Positions 32,357 to 41,330 are shown, counted from the first letter of the stretch. The stretch: DNA of 49,045 nucleotides from Clostridium sp. AM22-11AC (GCF_003473545.1 NZ_QUCM01000025.1:1-49045); one strand, 5' to 3'. The notes: generated from the letters alone by a model not told the origin. A program made the numbers and translations.

Positions 32357-32385
32357 TTCCCCGCTGATACGCAGCGGGGAATTTT
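32357..32385 (+). terminator. Terminator after the alpha/beta hydrolase gene
   Basis: TTCCCCGCTG (32357-32366) and CAGCGGGGAA (32372-32381) form a 10-bp stem with a five-base loop, then TTTTCTGTTT. It separates the hydrolase from the regulator-fused paralogue. Confidence 0.92.
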
Positions 32386-32442
32386 CTGTTTCTGCTCTCC
32401 TGCTGTCGCCTGAAGTACTTCTCTTCCCTTTTTGACATCTTT

Positions 32443-32471
32443 TTGACATTTTTCCTCTCCCATGCTAAAAT
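32443..32471 (+). promoter_or_regulatory. Promoter of the hydrolase-AraC fusion gene
   Basis: -35 TTGACA (32443-32448), 17-base spacer, -10 TAAAAT (32466-32471). Another TTGACA lies 11 bases upstream (32432-32437). The start near 32478 leaves a short leader to ATG 32503. Confidence 0.8.
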
Positions 32472-32502
32472 ACCCATATACTTTGCCAAAGGGGAAATGC
32501 AG

Positions 32503-33633
32503 ATGAAAACAGTAAATGGCGCGTCTTTATATGCACCTGCCGTCTATGGACCGGCAGGACGTATTTTGTGTACCGTGTATACGGCGGAAGGAAACGGCCC
32601 GCACCCTGTTCTTATCTTCACCCATGGCTATCCGGGACATGAGAAAAATCTGGATCTGGCACAGTCTTTACGCAGGACCGGCTTCTCTTCTGTTATCTTC
32701 TTCTATCGTGGTTGTTGGGGAAGTGAAGGTGATTTTTCCTTTGAGGGAAGTTTTGAAGACACAAAAGCTGTCCTGGATTTTGTATTAAATGATACCCAGT
32801 ATGGTTTTGACAAAAACCACATTTTCTTTATCGGTCACAGTTTAGGCTGTGTTAATGCGGCCCGTATGATCGCCCTTTGTCCTCAGGTAAAAGGCGGTGT
32901 ATTCTTAGCCCCCTGCGATCTGTGGCGTATCTATCTTCTTGGACTTGAAAATGAGGATTACAGAGAACACTTAAATGATCTGTTAGAAGAAGGGATTCCT
33001 TATATCCACGGTACAGATGAAGAAACTCTCACCAACGAAATAAAAGGCAGTGCCGGACGGCTTTCCATTGGCTCCTGTCTTCAGGCTATCTCTGGAAAAT
33101 CCATTCTCTGGATCAGCAGTCCGGATGATGAGGTAGTTTCTGAAGCAGAAGAAACCTATCCCTATATAAAGAAAATAAAACATTTTTCCCCTTCCTGTTT
33201 TAAATGGCTGCGTGTCTCTTCGGACCATTATTTTTCTAATATGCGTTCCCAGCTTACAGAAGACATTGCCAGCTTTTTACTGGAAAATACGGATCATAAA
33301 AAAGCACATATTGACCAGGCTTCTTTTGAAGTCCAGCTGCGCAAGCTGATCTGTCAGCAGTTAGCAGGAATCACTCTGCCTGATGTTGCCGCTTATTTTC
33401 ACATCAGCATTCCCTATGCCAGCGACCTGATCCGCCAGATCACAGGAAGCAATTTTACAGCCCTGGTTTTAGAAGAACGGATGCGTGAATCGGAAAAACT
33501 GCTGAAAAACAGCAATGTTCCCGTTTCCAAAGTAGCGCTGCTTTCCGGCTATCAGGAACCTTCTTATTTTATGAAAGTGTTTAAAAAATACTTTGGATGT
33601 ACTCCCAGCCAGTACCGGGACAGCCAGAAATAA
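32503..33633 (+). CDS. Alpha/beta hydrolase fused to an AraC-type DNA-binding domain
   Basis: A 376-residue two-domain protein. Residues 1-265 are an alpha/beta hydrolase paralogous to the preceding gene: FTHGYPGHEKNLDLAQ matches its HGIPGSEQNLDLAQ, GHSLGC holds Ser113, and Asp208/209 (SSPDDEV) and His242 (SSDHYFS) complete a plausible triad. Residues about 275-376 are an AraC/XylS double helix-turn-helix, ending with PVSKVALLSGYQEPSYFMKVFKKYFGCTPSQYR, the family signature. The hydrolase half probably senses or turns over a ligand and controls DNA binding (inference). ATG 32503 is eight bases after AAGGGG; an ATG two codons upstream is too close to it. Own promoter and terminator. Confidence 0.88.
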   Translation: MKTVNGASLYAPAVYGPAGRILCTVYTAEGNGPHPVLIFTHGYPGHEKNLDLAQSLRRTGFSSVIFFYRGCWGSEGDFSFEGSFEDTKAVLDFVLNDTQYGFDKNHIFFIGHSLGCVNAARMIALCPQVKGGVFLAPCDLWRIYLLGLENEDYREHLNDLLEEGIPYIHGTDEETLTNEIKGSAGRLSIGSCLQAISGKSILWISSPDDEVVSEAEETYPYIKKIKHFSPSCFKWLRVSSDHYFSNMRSQLTEDIASFLLENTDHKKAHIDQASFEVQLRKLICQQLAGITLPDVAAYFHISIPYASDLIRQITGSNFTALVLEERMRESEKLLKNSNVPVSKVALLSGYQEPSYFMKVFKKYFGCTPSQYRDSQK

Positions 33634-33635
33634 AC

Positions 33636-33684
33636 AAAAACACATACCTGAGAGACTTTCCCATCCCGCTGGTATGTGTTTTTT
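33636..33684. terminator. Bidirectional terminator between the fusion gene and GH43
   Basis: AAAACACATACC (33637-33648) pairs with GGTATGTGTTTT (33671-33682). The T-run continues on the plus strand, and on the minus strand TTTTTG ends the hairpin. It serves both converging genes. Confidence 0.88.
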
Positions 33685-33712
33685 ATCTCACATTTTCATT
33701 TCATGTTCTTAA

Positions 33713-35278
33713 TTACTCTCTGCACACGCTGTAGTCCAGCCATTCAAAGTCTGCCTGGATCCCATCCCCATGAAGATCCTGACAGGTCACACCGACCATA
33801 GCTCCGGCAAATCCATTTCCGTCCACCCGTTCATCCGAAAGGTTTCTCATATCAAGTACCTCTCCCACCTGGGTATAGGAAATTCCGTCCTGGGAAACGA
33901 AAAAGGTTACATTCCGCTCTCTTACTTCTGCTTTTAAGTATACCGGATCTTTATTTTCTCCCAGATATACTTTTTCACTCTGGGAGATCTCTTTATTCAC
34001 AGAAACATTTACCATTACATAAGGTTTTCCTTCATCGTCTACAGACATGTTCAGATAGTAATTATTGTCATAATTGTAATAGCATACAAGTCCGGCCATA
34101 TGACAGTAATCTCTTGGAGCAAATTCCATTTTCGCTGTAAAATCATAGGAATGATGCTGGTGTCTGCGGACTAATAATCCCTGGTTATATTTGGAAGCCA
34201 GGGAATTTCCACCCTGAATGTGCAACTTTCCGTCAGAAATGGTGATGCCGCAGGTCTTAGCACTCTGCCGCAATGTCATATACTCCAACGGGATCTCTGT
34301 AACTTTTCCAAAATCTGTAAATCCGGACTTTGCAGATTTTACTTCCACCTCTTCCGGCACCTCAAAGAAATCTTCCGGAGATGCGGTATCATTTGCAGAC
34401 AGCTTAAACCAGCCGTCTTCTGTAAGAGTCATGTTCTGGATGGCTGTTTCACGGCCAACAATACTGCAGTCATCCAGACTTCTGGAGCAGAGATGAGCCA
34501 TATACCAGTTTCCATCTTTTCCCTGGATAATCTGGCCATGTCCGGCACGTTTTAACTGTACATCTTTTCCAAAAGATGTAAGGACCGGCGCATAAGGGCT
34601 GATCTCATAAGGACCAGTCAGTTTCCTGGAACGGCACATGGTCACGCAGTGTTTAAATTCTGTGCCTCCTTCTGCTGTTACCAGATAATACCAGCCATTA
34701 TGATAGAAAATGTTCGGACCTTCTGTGGTTCCCTTATTGCTGCCCTTAAATACATTATAGATCGGTCCTACCAGCTTTTTGGTCTTTGGATCGTACTGCT
34801 GTACACCTACGCCGCCAAAACGTTTGTGATCCAATCTGTAATCAAAAAGCATGTTCACCAGCCACTTGGTACCATCAGGATCATGAAAGAGAGAGGGATC
34901 AAAGCCCATTTTATTGAGAGGGATGGGGTCTGACCATGGACCCTGAGGATCTGTGGCAGTTACCATAAAATTGTGGGTATCTTTAAAACGATGGCGGTTA
35001 GTATATACAATGGTATAGATCAGATAAAAAGTACCATTATCGTAAGTAAGGTTTGGCGCCCAGATGCCGCAGGCAGTGTCCATTCCCTTTATGTCAAATT
35101 TAGTCTCATCTGTAAGAGCATAGGAAAGGATCTCCCAGTTTACCAGATCTTTTGAATGATGGATACAGATGCCCGGAAACCATTCAAATGTAGATGTAGC
35201 AATATAATAATCATCTCCCACTCTCACCAGGGATGGATCCGGATTAAAACCGGGAAGTACAGGATTTATTACTTTCAT
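33713..35278 (-). CDS. Glycoside hydrolase family 43 beta-xylosidase / arabinofuranosidase
   Basis: A 521-residue cytoplasmic enzyme with no signal peptide. The five-blade propeller starts NPVLPGFNPDPS with catalytic base Asp14; the pKa-modulating Asp is in MGFDPSLFHDPDG and the acid Glu in GTTEGPNIF (about residue 187). A C-terminal beta-sandwich (about 320-521) is typical of the GH43 xylosidase group. It would cleave xylo- or arabino-oligosaccharides brought in by the ABC importer encoded just upstream. AAGGAGAAG precedes the ATG. Last gene of the sugar operon. Confidence 0.93.
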   Translation of the reverse strand: MKVINPVLPGFNPDPSLVRVGDDYYIATSTFEWFPGICIHHSKDLVNWEILSYALTDETKFDIKGMDTACGIWAPNLTYDNGTFYLIYTIVYTNRHRFKDTHNFMVTATDPQGPWSDPIPLNKMGFDPSLFHDPDGTKWLVNMLFDYRLDHKRFGGVGVQQYDPKTKKLVGPIYNVFKGSNKGTTEGPNIFYHNGWYYLVTAEGGTEFKHCVTMCRSRKLTGPYEISPYAPVLTSFGKDVQLKRAGHGQIIQGKDGNWYMAHLCSRSLDDCSIVGRETAIQNMTLTEDGWFKLSANDTASPEDFFEVPEEVEVKSAKSGFTDFGKVTEIPLEYMTLRQSAKTCGITISDGKLHIQGGNSLASKYNQGLLVRRHQHHSYDFTAKMEFAPRDYCHMAGLVCYYNYDNNYYLNMSVDDEGKPYVMVNVSVNKEISQSEKVYLGENKDPVYLKAEVRERNVTFFVSQDGISYTQVGEVLDMRNLSDERVDGNGFAGAMVGVTCQDLHGDGIQADFEWLDYSVCRE

Positions 35279-35329
35279 GTTCTGCTTCTCCTTTTCATGC
35301 TCATTTTCTTAAACTTTTTTACTAATACA

Positions 35330-36178
35330 TCAACCCTTTAAACCGCTGGTTGCAATACCTTCTACGAAATATCTCTGTGCTGCAAAGAACAGCAGGATAA
35401 CAGGAACAACTGCTACGAAAGCCATTGCCATTACCTTGCCCCACTGTACAACAGACTCCGCATCCAGTGACATACGAAGTGCCAGAGAGATTGGGAACTT
35501 CTTAACAGAGTTGATAAATACCAGTGAGTTAAAGTAATCATTGTAGGTCCATAAGAACTGGAACAGACCTGCAGAGAATAATGACGGCTTCATCAGAGGC
35601 AGTAAAATATGGGTAAAGGTCTTGAAGGTTCCGCAGCCGTCAATGTATGCGGACTCATCCAGATCTCTTGGCAGTCCCCTCAGGAACTGGATCAACATAT
35701 ACGGGAAGAAAGCATTACAGCATAACAACGCAGGTGCATAAAATGGCATGTAAGTATTGATCCAGTTAAACTTGTTGTATAAAGTATAACGAGGAATGAT
35801 GACTACGGAGTTTGGCAGCATCAACATTGCAATAAGCAGTACAAACAGGATCTTCTTTCCAGGGAACTGAAATCTGGCAAATCCATAAGCAACCAGGGCA
35901 CTTGACATAACTGTAAAGATGGTAGTTGGGATCACCAGTAAAAAGGTGTTAATAAAGAAGTTGGTGTAAGTTGCCTTACCACTGCCCTTCCAGCCATCAA
36001 TAAAATATTTAAAGCTGAAATTCTGAGGCAGTAAACGGATGGAACCAAAGATCTCGTCATTAGACTTAAAGGATGCAAAGAACATCCAGATGATCGGATA
36101 CAGTAAAACGGCACCGATCACAAATATGATCAGATAGTCACGAACCAGTTTGGCAGTTCTGTGTTTTGACTGTTTCAT
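35330..36178 (-). CDS. Sugar ABC transporter permease, MalG type
   Basis: A 282-residue inner-membrane permease with six predicted helices. The EAA loop that docks the ATPase reads ESAYIDGCGTFKTFTHILLPLMKPS. Partner of the permease at 36195, 16 bases upstream, and of the binding protein at 37169, forming a CUT1-type oligosaccharide importer. No ATPase gene is in the operon, as is usual in Clostridia that share an MsmK-like ATPase. AAAGGAGGT precedes the ATG. Confidence 0.94.
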   Translation of the reverse strand: MKQSKHRTAKLVRDYLIIFVIGAVLLYPIIWMFFASFKSNDEIFGSIRLLPQNFSFKYFIDGWKGSGKATYTNFFINTFLLVIPTTIFTVMSSALVAYGFARFQFPGKKILFVLLIAMLMLPNSVVIIPRYTLYNKFNWINTYMPFYAPALLCCNAFFPYMLIQFLRGLPRDLDESAYIDGCGTFKTFTHILLPLMKPSLFSAGLFQFLWTYNDYFNSLVFINSVKKFPISLALRMSLDAESVVQWGKVMAMAFVAVVPVILLFFAAQRYFVEGIATSGLKG

Positions 36179-36194
36179 AATAATTTACCTCCTT

Positions 36195-37082
36195 TTATTC
36201 ATCGGCATAATGTACCCACAGCTTGGAAGATGCGAAGATCGCCAGGGTAAAGATCATGATTGCTGCAAATACGACCCATGAAATAGCACTTGCGTATCCC
36301 ATTTTAAAATAGGAGAAACCTTCTTTGTACAGTTTCAGTCCCAGTACATAAGTGGACTTTAACGGTCCGCCTTCTGTGATGACCTGTGCGGAAGTAAAGT
36401 TCTGCAGTGCCTGGATGGTCTGGTTGATCAGATTGAAGAAAATGATCGGGGAAATCTGTGGCAGTGTAATATGGAAGAAACGTGTTACTTTTCCGGCGCC
36501 GTCGATCTCTGCTGCTTCGTAAAGGGAGCGTGGAACCTGCTTTAATGCTGCCAAGAACATGACCATGGAAGAACCAAACTGCCATATCTCCAGCATACAT
36601 ATAGTCCGCAGTGCATAGCGTGTATCACCTAACCACTGGATCACCGGCAGATGAAGGGCGCTTAAAATAGCGTTGATCACACCATTGTCCAGGAACATCA
36701 GTCTCCATAACAGTGCTACTGCTACACTTCCGCCAAAAAGAGACGGAATATAGTATAAAGTACGGATCAGGTTGATACCTTTTAAATCTCTGTTTAAGAA
36801 CATGGCAACTGCTAAGGCCATGATCAGTTTTCCAGGAACTGTATACAGCGCAAAAAGGATCGTTACTTTTAAAGAATTCCAGAATTCCTTATCCTGGGTA
36901 AATAACTTTTTGTAGTTTGCAAGACCCTGGAAGGTTGCCTTTGCACCAACAGTATAATCTGTAAAAGAATAAATAAAAGATGAAACAAAAGGATAAAGCT
37001 GAAGAATGGCAAAGCCTAAGATCCAGGGAAGGATATACAGGTATGCCTGATATTCCCTTTTCATGTTTTTTTTCCTGTTCAT
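36195..37082 (-). CDS. Sugar ABC transporter permease, MalF/UgpA type
   Basis: A 295-residue permease starting MNRKKNMKREYQAYLYILPWILGF, with six helices and the EAA loop EAAEIDGAGKVTRFFHITLPQISP. It pairs with the MalG-type permease. The ATG at 37082 is five bases after TAGGAGG, so it is preferred to the ATG six codons in. A terminator-like hairpin lies between it and the binding-protein gene and probably reduces permease expression. Confidence 0.94.
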   Translation of the reverse strand: MNRKKNMKREYQAYLYILPWILGFAILQLYPFVSSFIYSFTDYTVGAKATFQGLANYKKLFTQDKEFWNSLKVTILFALYTVPGKLIMALAVAMFLNRDLKGINLIRTLYYIPSLFGGSVAVALLWRLMFLDNGVINAILSALHLPVIQWLGDTRYALRTICMLEIWQFGSSMVMFLAALKQVPRSLYEAAEIDGAGKVTRFFHITLPQISPIIFFNLINQTIQALQNFTSAQVITEGGPLKSTYVLGLKLYKEGFSYFKMGYASAISWVVFAAIMIFTLAIFASSKLWVHYADE

Positions 37083-37100
37083 AATGACCTCCTATAGGCA

Positions 37101-37146
37101 GAAAAAGAGCGCCGCAAAATACTTTCGTGTCCTTTTTGCGGCACTC
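37101..37146 (-). terminator. Intra-operon terminator between binding protein and permeases
   Basis: On the minus strand the arm 37146-37134 pairs with 37119-37107 (GAGTGCCGCAAAA against TTTTGCGGCGCTC, one wobble), 13 bp with a 14-base loop, then TTTTTC. It likely lets most transcripts end after the solute-binding protein, which is needed in excess. Confidence 0.85.
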
Positions 37147-37168
37147 TCTGTTTATGATCAAATGCTTA

Positions 37169-38512
37169 TTACTGCTCCAGACCAGACAGCAGGTTGATGG
37201 TATCAGCTGCAGCTTCCTCTGGGGTGCTTGCGCCGTAACCAATGGTCTCTACTGAGTCAAAAAGAATGGTCTTGGACTCCTGGGAAGAAGAAATCTTATC
37301 ATTTGGAGTTCCGCCCATAGCTGCTGCAATATCAGCACCTTCCATGGTGATCTCACTTAAAATTCCCTTGTCAGAGCAGATCTTTCTTGCTTTCTCTGTT
37401 GGAGGAACGCTTCTTGTTGCCCCTAAGGTCTCTAATGCAGTATCATCATTGTAGAAGTAATTCATAAACTCTACTGCTGCTTCCGGATGCTCACAGGTCT
37501 TTGTAATAGCAATTACCTGAGGAGTATTGGATGCCCAGCCCTTTTCAGTAGCGCCGTCTAATACTGGAAGCTGTCCCATCATGTAGTTTGCTTCCGGATT
37601 TGCTGCAACCATAACATCAATAGTAGAGATGTAAGTTGGAGCTGCTACATACTTGCCGGCGATCCAGTTGGTATCAGACTGCAGGTTGTCACCTGTGTAA
37701 GATGCCTGATAGGAAGCAGGTGCAACTACTTCTTCATCATACAGCTGCTTTACATATTCATATACCGTCTTAAGATCATCTTCTGTTAAGTTCAGTGTCT
37801 TTGTGTCTGCGTCAAAGAAGGTCTTTCCAAGAAGCTGCTTTCCATAGTTGAATACAACCATGTTTACAAGATATTCTTTGTTTGCGCACAGCAGATACAT
37901 GCTGTCGTCATATTCGCGGACTTTCTTACCCATGTCGATCAGATCGCTCCAGGTATATGGCTGGGAGAAATCAATACCAATGGCATCTGCCAGGTCTTTG
38001 TTTACCAGCATACCGGAACCGGAAATACCAGTTGGAAGTCCTAACTGCTTTCCATCATAGCGTCCGTTGATCTCCAGGGAAATGTAATTCTCATCGAAGT
38101 TTGAAAGATCCATATCGTAATCTTTATAATCGATGAAGTAGTCACCTGTAGATACATAAGTTGGGAACACTTCCGGGTCTACCTGAACAATGTCTGCTGC
38201 TGTTCCGGATGCCAGCTGGGTTGCCAGTTTATCATGGTAACCATCGCTGCCGCCGTACTCAGCTTCAATGGTGATGTTTGGATGAGCTGCCTCAAACTGC
38301 TCGATCACCTTTAAGGTAGCCTCATTTCTTTCATCACCGCCCCACCATGCAAAACGAAGAGTGATGTTTTCATCAGAGCTGCCGCCTTTGCCTGTTGTCT
38401 CTCCACCAGCAGCGGCCTGTGTGTTGTCTCCTGAGGATGAACTTCCACATCCTGCCAGAGTACCTGCTGCTAATGCAGCTACCAATGCTACACTCACAAA
38501 TCTTTTTTTCAT
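37169..38512 (-). CDS. Extracellular sugar-binding lipoprotein of the ABC importer
   Basis: A 447-residue family 1 solute-binding protein. The signal peptide ends in the lipobox LAGC with Cys22 as lipidated residue, followed by a Ser/Gly linker. The mature protein starts ITLRFAWWGGDERNEATLKVIEQFEAAHPNI, typical for oligosaccharide binders. It would capture a plant-derived oligosaccharide at the membrane for the two permeases downstream; the GH43 gene suggests a xylo- or arabino-oligosaccharide. Its promoter region carries paired repeats suited to the two-component regulator encoded upstream. Confidence 0.95.
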   Translation of the reverse strand: MKKRFVSVALVAALAAGTLAGCGSSSSGDNTQAAAGGETTGKGGSSDENITLRFAWWGGDERNEATLKVIEQFEAAHPNITIEAEYGGSDGYHDKLATQLASGTAADIVQVDPEVFPTYVSTGDYFIDYKDYDMDLSNFDENYISLEINGRYDGKQLGLPTGISGSGMLVNKDLADAIGIDFSQPYTWSDLIDMGKKVREYDDSMYLLCANKEYLVNMVVFNYGKQLLGKTFFDADTKTLNLTEDDLKTVYEYVKQLYDEEVVAPASYQASYTGDNLQSDTNWIAGKYVAAPTYISTIDVMVAANPEANYMMGQLPVLDGATEKGWASNTPQVIAITKTCEHPEAAVEFMNYFYNDDTALETLGATRSVPPTEKARKICSDKGILSEITMEGADIAAAMGGTPNDKISSSQESKTILFDSVETIGYGASTPEEAAADTINLLSGLEQ

Positions 38513-38549
38513 AACCGTATCCCTCTCTTTTCTTTCATTTGATGATCTT

Positions 38550-38656
38550 ATTGTAGTAAATTTTTCCTAAAACCGAAAGGAACCGGCTTTTTCATTTTTA
38601 TTCATTTTTTACCGTTTTTTTGCAAAAGGTATCATTTCTTTTGATTTTTATTCATT
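38550..38656 (-). promoter_or_regulatory. Promoter of the sugar operon with two direct repeats
   Basis: Minus-strand -10 TACAAT (38550-38555) has no good -35 at 17 bases, as expected for an activator-dependent promoter. Upstream, ATTTTTATTCATT (plus-strand sense) occurs identically at 38594-38606 and 38644-38656, 50 bp apart. AraC-type response regulators usually bind direct repeats in such positions, so these are candidate sites for the regulator at 40431-41162. Confidence 0.55.
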
Positions 38657-38664
38657 CTTTGTTT

Positions 38665-40434
38665 TTAAATTTCTGCTTTCAGATCTGTCTGTTCCGGTCG
38701 GACAGCACTTTCCGGCAGGCAAAATTCCATTACACAGCCCATTCCCTTTTTGCTGCGGATCCGGATCCCGGACTCATCCCCAAAATGAAGCTTTAAACGG
38801 CTGTTTACATTTGCAAGGCCGATGTGATGGACATTGATCTCCTTCATGGAGTCTCTGAGACGTTTGGTTTCTGCCTTGTCCATTCCCACCCCATTGTCAA
38901 CCACACGGAAATAGACCTTGCCGCCGCGGCAGAAGATCTGGACTTTAATATAACCCCTGTCTTCTTTATAACGCACACCATGTAAAATACTGTTTTCTAC
39001 TAATGGCTGGAGCATCAGACGGAACACCCGCAGATCCATCAGTTCCTCATCTACCTCATAATAGATGATAAATTTCTCCCCAAAACGGAATTTCTGGATC
39101 GCCACATATTTCTTTAAATACAACAATTCTTCCCTGAGGCTGATCGTTTCTGTGGCATCTGCCAGTGCGTATTTTAAAATATCCGATAAATATTCCAGGA
39201 TCGTCACTGACTCTTCCGAAGAAGCACCGGACTGTACCTGAAATTGAAGGGTCTGTAAGGTATTAAAGAGAAAATGCGGGTTGATCTGTAACTGAAGGGC
39301 TGTCAGTTCTGCCACTTCCTGATTATGGCGTTTCTCTGTCAGTTCTGTCTGCAGCTTTACTGTGTTTAAAAACAGATAGATGATATTATTCATAAGAATA
39401 TCATACTCATCTTTTACTTCCTGACGGGGTTCGGAAGGATAAACTCCGCTTTCCGCATCATAAAATACCTGGATCATATACTCGATCTGGCGGAAGGTAC
39501 GCACAGTGGTAGTATAGGCTAATGCCATCATGGCAATGGTATTTAACACAAATACTGCCAGGAAAGCCCCTGCCACCTGGATGATATTGTTCATTTTCGC
39601 CTGCCTGGAGATCAGGGACACAAGGAGAAGGTCATACTGATCATTGACAGCCGTATGGACCAGATAGGATTTTCCATTGATCTTTTTCCAGCTGTTTTCC
39701 TGTCCGCTGTTTTTAAACTCTGTACCGCTAAAACTGTCTGCTGCCCCGTTTTCATCATTCCAGGCAAGGATCAGCTGGTCTTTTTTATCCAGATAAAGAA
39801 CCGTTTCATTGTCTTTTTGCAGGATCGCGTCCAGACTTGCCAGATAAGCGCCTACATCAATATTCATGACCACTACGCCTTTTTGCAGCTTCATTTTCTG
39901 GTAAATGGTGATCATGCTGCGCCCATAACCTGTATCTGCCGCTGCCCTGGTCTCCATCAGACTTTCTTCGTCCGATCTCATGGAACGGTAACTGCTGTAC
40001 CAGTTGTTCTTTCCTTTAGGCTGCAGCTGCTCCAGTCCATAATCTGAAGAAAAATAGTTGTCATACCCATCCAGATACAGATAAACCGACTGGATATATG
40101 GGTAAGCCCGTATAATACTGCTTAACGTGGATTTAATATTTCGCAGATAGATCGCGTCACTGTAAGGGATCCTGGTCTCCCTCTTCATCAGTCGTTTTAA
40201 CGCGATCAACGTATAAGCATTATTGGTCAGCTGTTCATTTTGATACGCTACATTGCTGACCATCATCTCCAGACTGTTATTTACACTGGAAAGAGTATTC
40301 TTTGCCCTGGCATCTAAGGACCGGTCCAGCTGATAATTAAAGGAGATCATGGCAAAGGAAAAGATCAGGATGGTAGGCACCATTAAAAGCATGAGATACC
40401 GAAGAAAACGGCGTATAAAAAATTTTCGTTTCAT
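38665..40434 (-). CDS. Sensor histidine kinase, YesM-like
   Basis: A 589-residue membrane kinase. Helix 1 is at about 12-31, an extracellular sensor (Cache-like) spans about 32-280, helix 2 is at about 284-307, then a HAMP-like linker. The His_kinase domain carries ALQLQINPHFLFNTLQ with phospho-acceptor His387, and the ATPase lobe ends with DNGVGMDKAE and GLANVNSRL. This group pairs with AraC-type regulators and senses extracellular sugars or their binding proteins. Its ATG overlaps the regulator stop by four bases (ATGA), so the pair is translationally coupled. Confidence 0.94.
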   Translation of the reverse strand: MKRKFFIRRFLRYLMLLMVPTILIFSFAMISFNYQLDRSLDARAKNTLSSVNNSLEMMVSNVAYQNEQLTNNAYTLIALKRLMKRETRIPYSDAIYLRNIKSTLSSIIRAYPYIQSVYLYLDGYDNYFSSDYGLEQLQPKGKNNWYSSYRSMRSDEESLMETRAAADTGYGRSMITIYQKMKLQKGVVVMNIDVGAYLASLDAILQKDNETVLYLDKKDQLILAWNDENGAADSFSGTEFKNSGQENSWKKINGKSYLVHTAVNDQYDLLLVSLISRQAKMNNIIQVAGAFLAVFVLNTIAMMALAYTTTVRTFRQIEYMIQVFYDAESGVYPSEPRQEVKDEYDILMNNIIYLFLNTVKLQTELTEKRHNQEVAELTALQLQINPHFLFNTLQTLQFQVQSGASSEESVTILEYLSDILKYALADATETISLREELLYLKKYVAIQKFRFGEKFIIYYEVDEELMDLRVFRLMLQPLVENSILHGVRYKEDRGYIKVQIFCRGGKVYFRVVDNGVGMDKAETKRLRDSMKEINVHHIGLANVNSRLKLHFGDESGIRIRSKKGMGCVMEFCLPESAVRPEQTDLKAEI

Positions 40435-41162
40435 CCCTTTTCAAGCACCTTTCCGTTTCTGTATTCCTTGGGAGTCATTCCAAAATAGGCCTTAAAAGCC
40501 CTGGAAAAGTTCTTGGGATTATCATAGCCGATATAATAAGCAATATCATAACTTTTATATTGAATGTCCCCTAACAGCTCACAGGCTTTTTCCATTCTTG
40601 TTTTGGTAAGATAATCAGAAAATCCCATACCGCATTTTTCCTTGAAAATACGGGACAGATAACTGGGGCTTAAAGACACCTGGACTGCCGCATCTTCCAG
40701 AGAAGCCTCTTTATAATTTTCTTTTATGTACTCTTTTACTTTGGAGATCACCTGGTCGTAATAAGTTACCGGTGTTTCCTGGGTAACTGCGTATTTCTCA
40801 TCTAACTGCTGCCGTATTTTTCCAAAGCAATTTAAAATATCACCGCTTTTGATGGGCTTTAACAGATAATCTTCTACCCGGTACTGGATGGCATACCGGA
40901 AATACTCATAATTCTGGTGGCTGCTGATAAATACGATCTTGATGTCACTGTCCTGAAGCTGTTTACAAAGCTCTAACCCGTTCATCTCCGGCATTTCAAT
41001 ATCACTCATAAGTACATGGACCTGATGGGTCTTTACGTATTCCAATGCCTTTAAAGGCCTGCTGAACCACGTTACCTGAAATCCTAACTGTTCCCATGGA
41101 AACAGATTTGCTATTCCTTCTACGATCTTATCCTCATCATCTACGATCACCAGCTGATACAT
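40431..41162 (-). CDS. Response regulator with AraC-type output, YesN-like, short form
   Basis: A 243-residue regulator. The receiver domain (1-115) has acidic Asp8/Asp9, phosphorylation site Asp54 in MSDIEMPEMNG and Lys102 in YLLKPIKSG. The AraC double helix-turn-helix occupies about 140-240 and ends NPKNFSRAFKAYFGMTPKEYR. YesN-type proteins are often 350-530 residues with a long middle region; here the two domains are joined almost directly. It probably activates the adjacent sugar operon. GGGAGG precedes the ATG. Confidence 0.94.
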   Translation of the reverse strand: MYQLVIVDDEDKIVEGIANLFPWEQLGFQVTWFSRPLKALEYVKTHQVHVLMSDIEMPEMNGLELCKQLQDSDIKIVFISSHQNYEYFRYAIQYRVEDYLLKPIKSGDILNCFGKIRQQLDEKYAVTQETPVTYYDQVISKVKEYIKENYKEASLEDAAVQVSLSPSYLSRIFKEKCGMGFSDYLTKTRMEKACELLGDIQYKSYDIAYYIGYDNPKNFSRAFKAYFGMTPKEYRNGKVLEKG

Positions 41163-41225
41163 ATTTTTCCTCCCTTTATCCCTGATGTACTCCCAAATTG
41201 CTTTATTTTAAGAATACATCTTGCT

Positions 41226-41241
41226 TGTAAATCCATTTACA
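41226..41241. promoter_or_regulatory. Palindrome upstream of the two-component genes
   Basis: TGTAAAT-CC-ATTTACA is a perfect inverted repeat with a two-base centre, 64-79 bases before the regulator ATG. It looks like an operator. It resembles a catabolite (cre) box in its arms but lacks the central CG and is two bases longer, so CcpA is not assumed. Confidence 0.45.
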
Positions 41242-41242
41242 G

Positions 41243-41277
41243 CAAAAAGGAACCGGTCCTGACAACCAGGGACCGGT
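41243..41277 (-). terminator. Terminator of the BioY operon
   Basis: ACCGGTCCTG (41252-41261, plus sense) pairs with 41267-41277 (one bulged base) around a five-base loop. On the minus strand TCCTTTTTG follows. It ends the four-gene operon after the acyl-CoA ligase. Confidence 0.85.
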
Positions 41278-41330
41278 GTAAAACTTTCCTGATATTTAAT
41301 TATGCCATACAAAAAATGAAAAAACAATGA

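Noticed and set aside
41226..41241. A CcpA catabolite (cre) box
   Set aside because: The central CG is missing and the dyad is 16 rather than 14 bases long.
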